Shown here in pieces: positions 63,200-64,000 of a DNA stretch of 64,000 nt. The notes beneath the pieces are model-generated. The model had not been told where the DNA came from and did not search any database. It saw only the letters and a program-made list of their open reading frames with translations. Within the stretch, counting starts at the first letter, position 1. Every line of letters begins with the position of its first letter. Both the position numbers and the translations under genes were made by a program. The stretch spans positions 49,116-113,115 of the forward strand of contig CANQEU010000002.1 of assembly GCA_947595635.1 (NCBI GenBank), given 5' to 3'. Source of the stretch: an uncultured Clostridia bacterium. GTDB lineage: Bacteria; Bacillota; Clostridia; Oscillospirales; Acutalibacteraceae.

Positions 63200-64000
63200 T
63201 TAAAGGCTTTCTTCAAGTATTTTTATAATCTCATCTTTGTCAAGCGTTTTGTATCCGCCGTCCATAATCAGCGTTGCTTCGGCAATACCTTCAATCATAT
63301 CTTTGTCCGCGCCAAGCTCCGATATATTCATAGCAAGCCCAAGCTCCTGCATCCAATCCTCCATTGCCGCAAGTCCCGCTTTTGCAAGCTCCTCATCGCT
63401 TTTTCCGTCGGCGTTTACTTTCCATACCTCTGTAGCAAAGCGTCTGAATTTATATATCCCATACGGCATAATATAACGGTAATAGGGCAGAGAAACAGCA
63501 GACAGCGTCATACCGTGAGTCGCGTCTGTATAAGCGCCTACAGCCTGACCGAGCATATGCACCATCCAGTCTGTCGTCTTGCCCTTTGCAATCAGGGTGT
63601 TAAGCGCCCAGGTAGCAGTCCACATAATATTTGAGCGCGCCTCATAATCCTGAGGATTTTTAACAGCAATTTTAGAGCTGTTTATCAGGCTGCGCATAAG
63701 AGCCTCGCTTATATAGTCGCTTACATTGTCGTCGTCGCCTGAAAAATACTGCTCGCAGATATGGCTGAATATATCATAAATACCTGCGACCATTTGACGC
63801 TTTGGCAAGGTCATGGTGAATCGGGGATTTAATATTGCGAATTTGGGCATTATTTTCTCGTCCGCAAAAACATGACCAATCTTCAGCTTTTGCTTATGAT
63901 TTGTTATAACGGAGCCTGCGTTCATTTCTGAGCCGGTTCCGGTCATTGTAAGAACACAGCCGACCGGCAGGGTCTCGCAGTCCGGCTCTTCAAAGCGAAC
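63200..64000 (-). CDS. Iron-containing alcohol dehydrogenase, 5' truncated
   Basis: C-terminal two thirds of a group III Fe-dependent alcohol dehydrogenase, probably NAD(P)H-dependent butanol dehydrogenase-like. The frame is open to the window edge (LPVGCVLTMTGTGSEMN before the first internal Met), so the start lies beyond 64000. The TGTGSEMN nucleotide-site motif and metal-ligand histidines in YDIFSHICEQY, DWMVHMLGQAVGAYTDATHGM are present. Fermentative reduction of aldehydes to alcohols is the expected role. Confidence 0.93.
   Translation of the reverse strand, partial: VRFEEPDCETLPVGCVLTMTGTGSEMNAGSVITNHKQKLKIGHVFADEKIMPKFAILNPRFTMTLPKRQMVAGIYDIFSHICEQYFSGDDDNVSDYISEALMRSLINSSKIAVKNPQDYEARSNIMWTATWALNTLIAKGKTTDWMVHMLGQAVGAYTDATHGMTLSAVSLPYYRYIMPYGIYKFRRFATEVWKVNADGKSDEELAKAGLAAMEDWMQELGLAMNISELGADKDMIEGIAEATLIMDGGYKTLDKDEIIKILEESL

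Overview
The window reads as chromosomal DNA of a moderately AT-rich, spore-forming member of the Bacillota, class Clostridia, most likely Oscillospiraceae/Ruminococcaceae (Ruminococcus-like). The evidence is the spoIIGA-sigE pair, a CotF-type coat protein pair, a bacterial V-type ATPase operon of the Clostridia/Enterococcus layout, a DUF3793-flavodoxin pair, BceRS-BceAB signalling, consensus sigma-A promoters and strong AGGAGG ribosome sites. The genus is an inference.

Layout. 1-15 kb is housekeeping: the 3' part of an RluD-type pseudouridine synthase, rplS, lepB, rbgA, rnhB, yraN, an M19 dipeptidase, thrC, a metallophosphoesterase, then the proteostasis block tig-clpP-clpX-lon-engB and lysA. 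15.1-20.1 kb is an accessory operon: a TetR regulator with a candidate operator, a membrane-anchored hydrolase, and free-standing condensation, carrier and adenylation proteins, i.e. a fully split NRPS-like module. 20.2-24.2 kb (minus strand) holds a secreted four-cysteine peptide with a membrane protein and an ABC transporter, bacteriocin-like in layout. 24.4-27 kb has DUF3793, flavodoxin, YwlG and HD-domain genes. 27-29.6 kb (minus strand) has an acidic repeat lipoprotein, sigE and spoIIGA. 29.7-38.4 kb is a nine-gene V-ATPase operon (H-I-K-E-C-F-A-B-D); the c-ring subunit carries the Na+ ligand residues known from Enterococcus NtpK, which fits with a Na+/proline symporter at 61.5 kb. 38.5-43.1 kb is a BceRS/BceAB peptide-antibiotic sensing and detoxification module with an exact BceR-type operator. 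43.2-50.4 kb holds coat proteins, a glycosyltransferase, a MORN-repeat protein overlapping an MscS channel, exoA and ybaK. Two tRNA genes follow.

The most striking region is 50.9-51.95 kb. Three tandem cassettes each encode a 27-28 residue hydrophobic peptide that was too short for ordinary gene calling. Each has a sigma-A promoter, an 8-bp hairpin over the Shine-Dalgarno, complementary 5' and 3' mRNA ends, a strong bidirectional terminator and, on the opposite strand, a convergent consensus promoter. Just downstream of each terminator a copy of that cassette's own translation-start region is repeated, so the convergent RNA would be antisense to its own toxin mRNA. This is the architecture of the pAD1 par (Fst/RNA II) type I toxin-antitoxin system, here as three sequence-diverged chromosomal copies.

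52-64 kb holds pyrB with a PyrI-like zinc tail, a LytTR two-component system beside two ABC ATPases and two permeases, a hairpin-rich interval before tRNA-Leu, an Rrf2 regulator, tcdA, two small proteins, putP, and a 5'-truncated iron-dependent alcohol dehydrogenase. Several intergenic regions share a dispersed palindromic repeat family.
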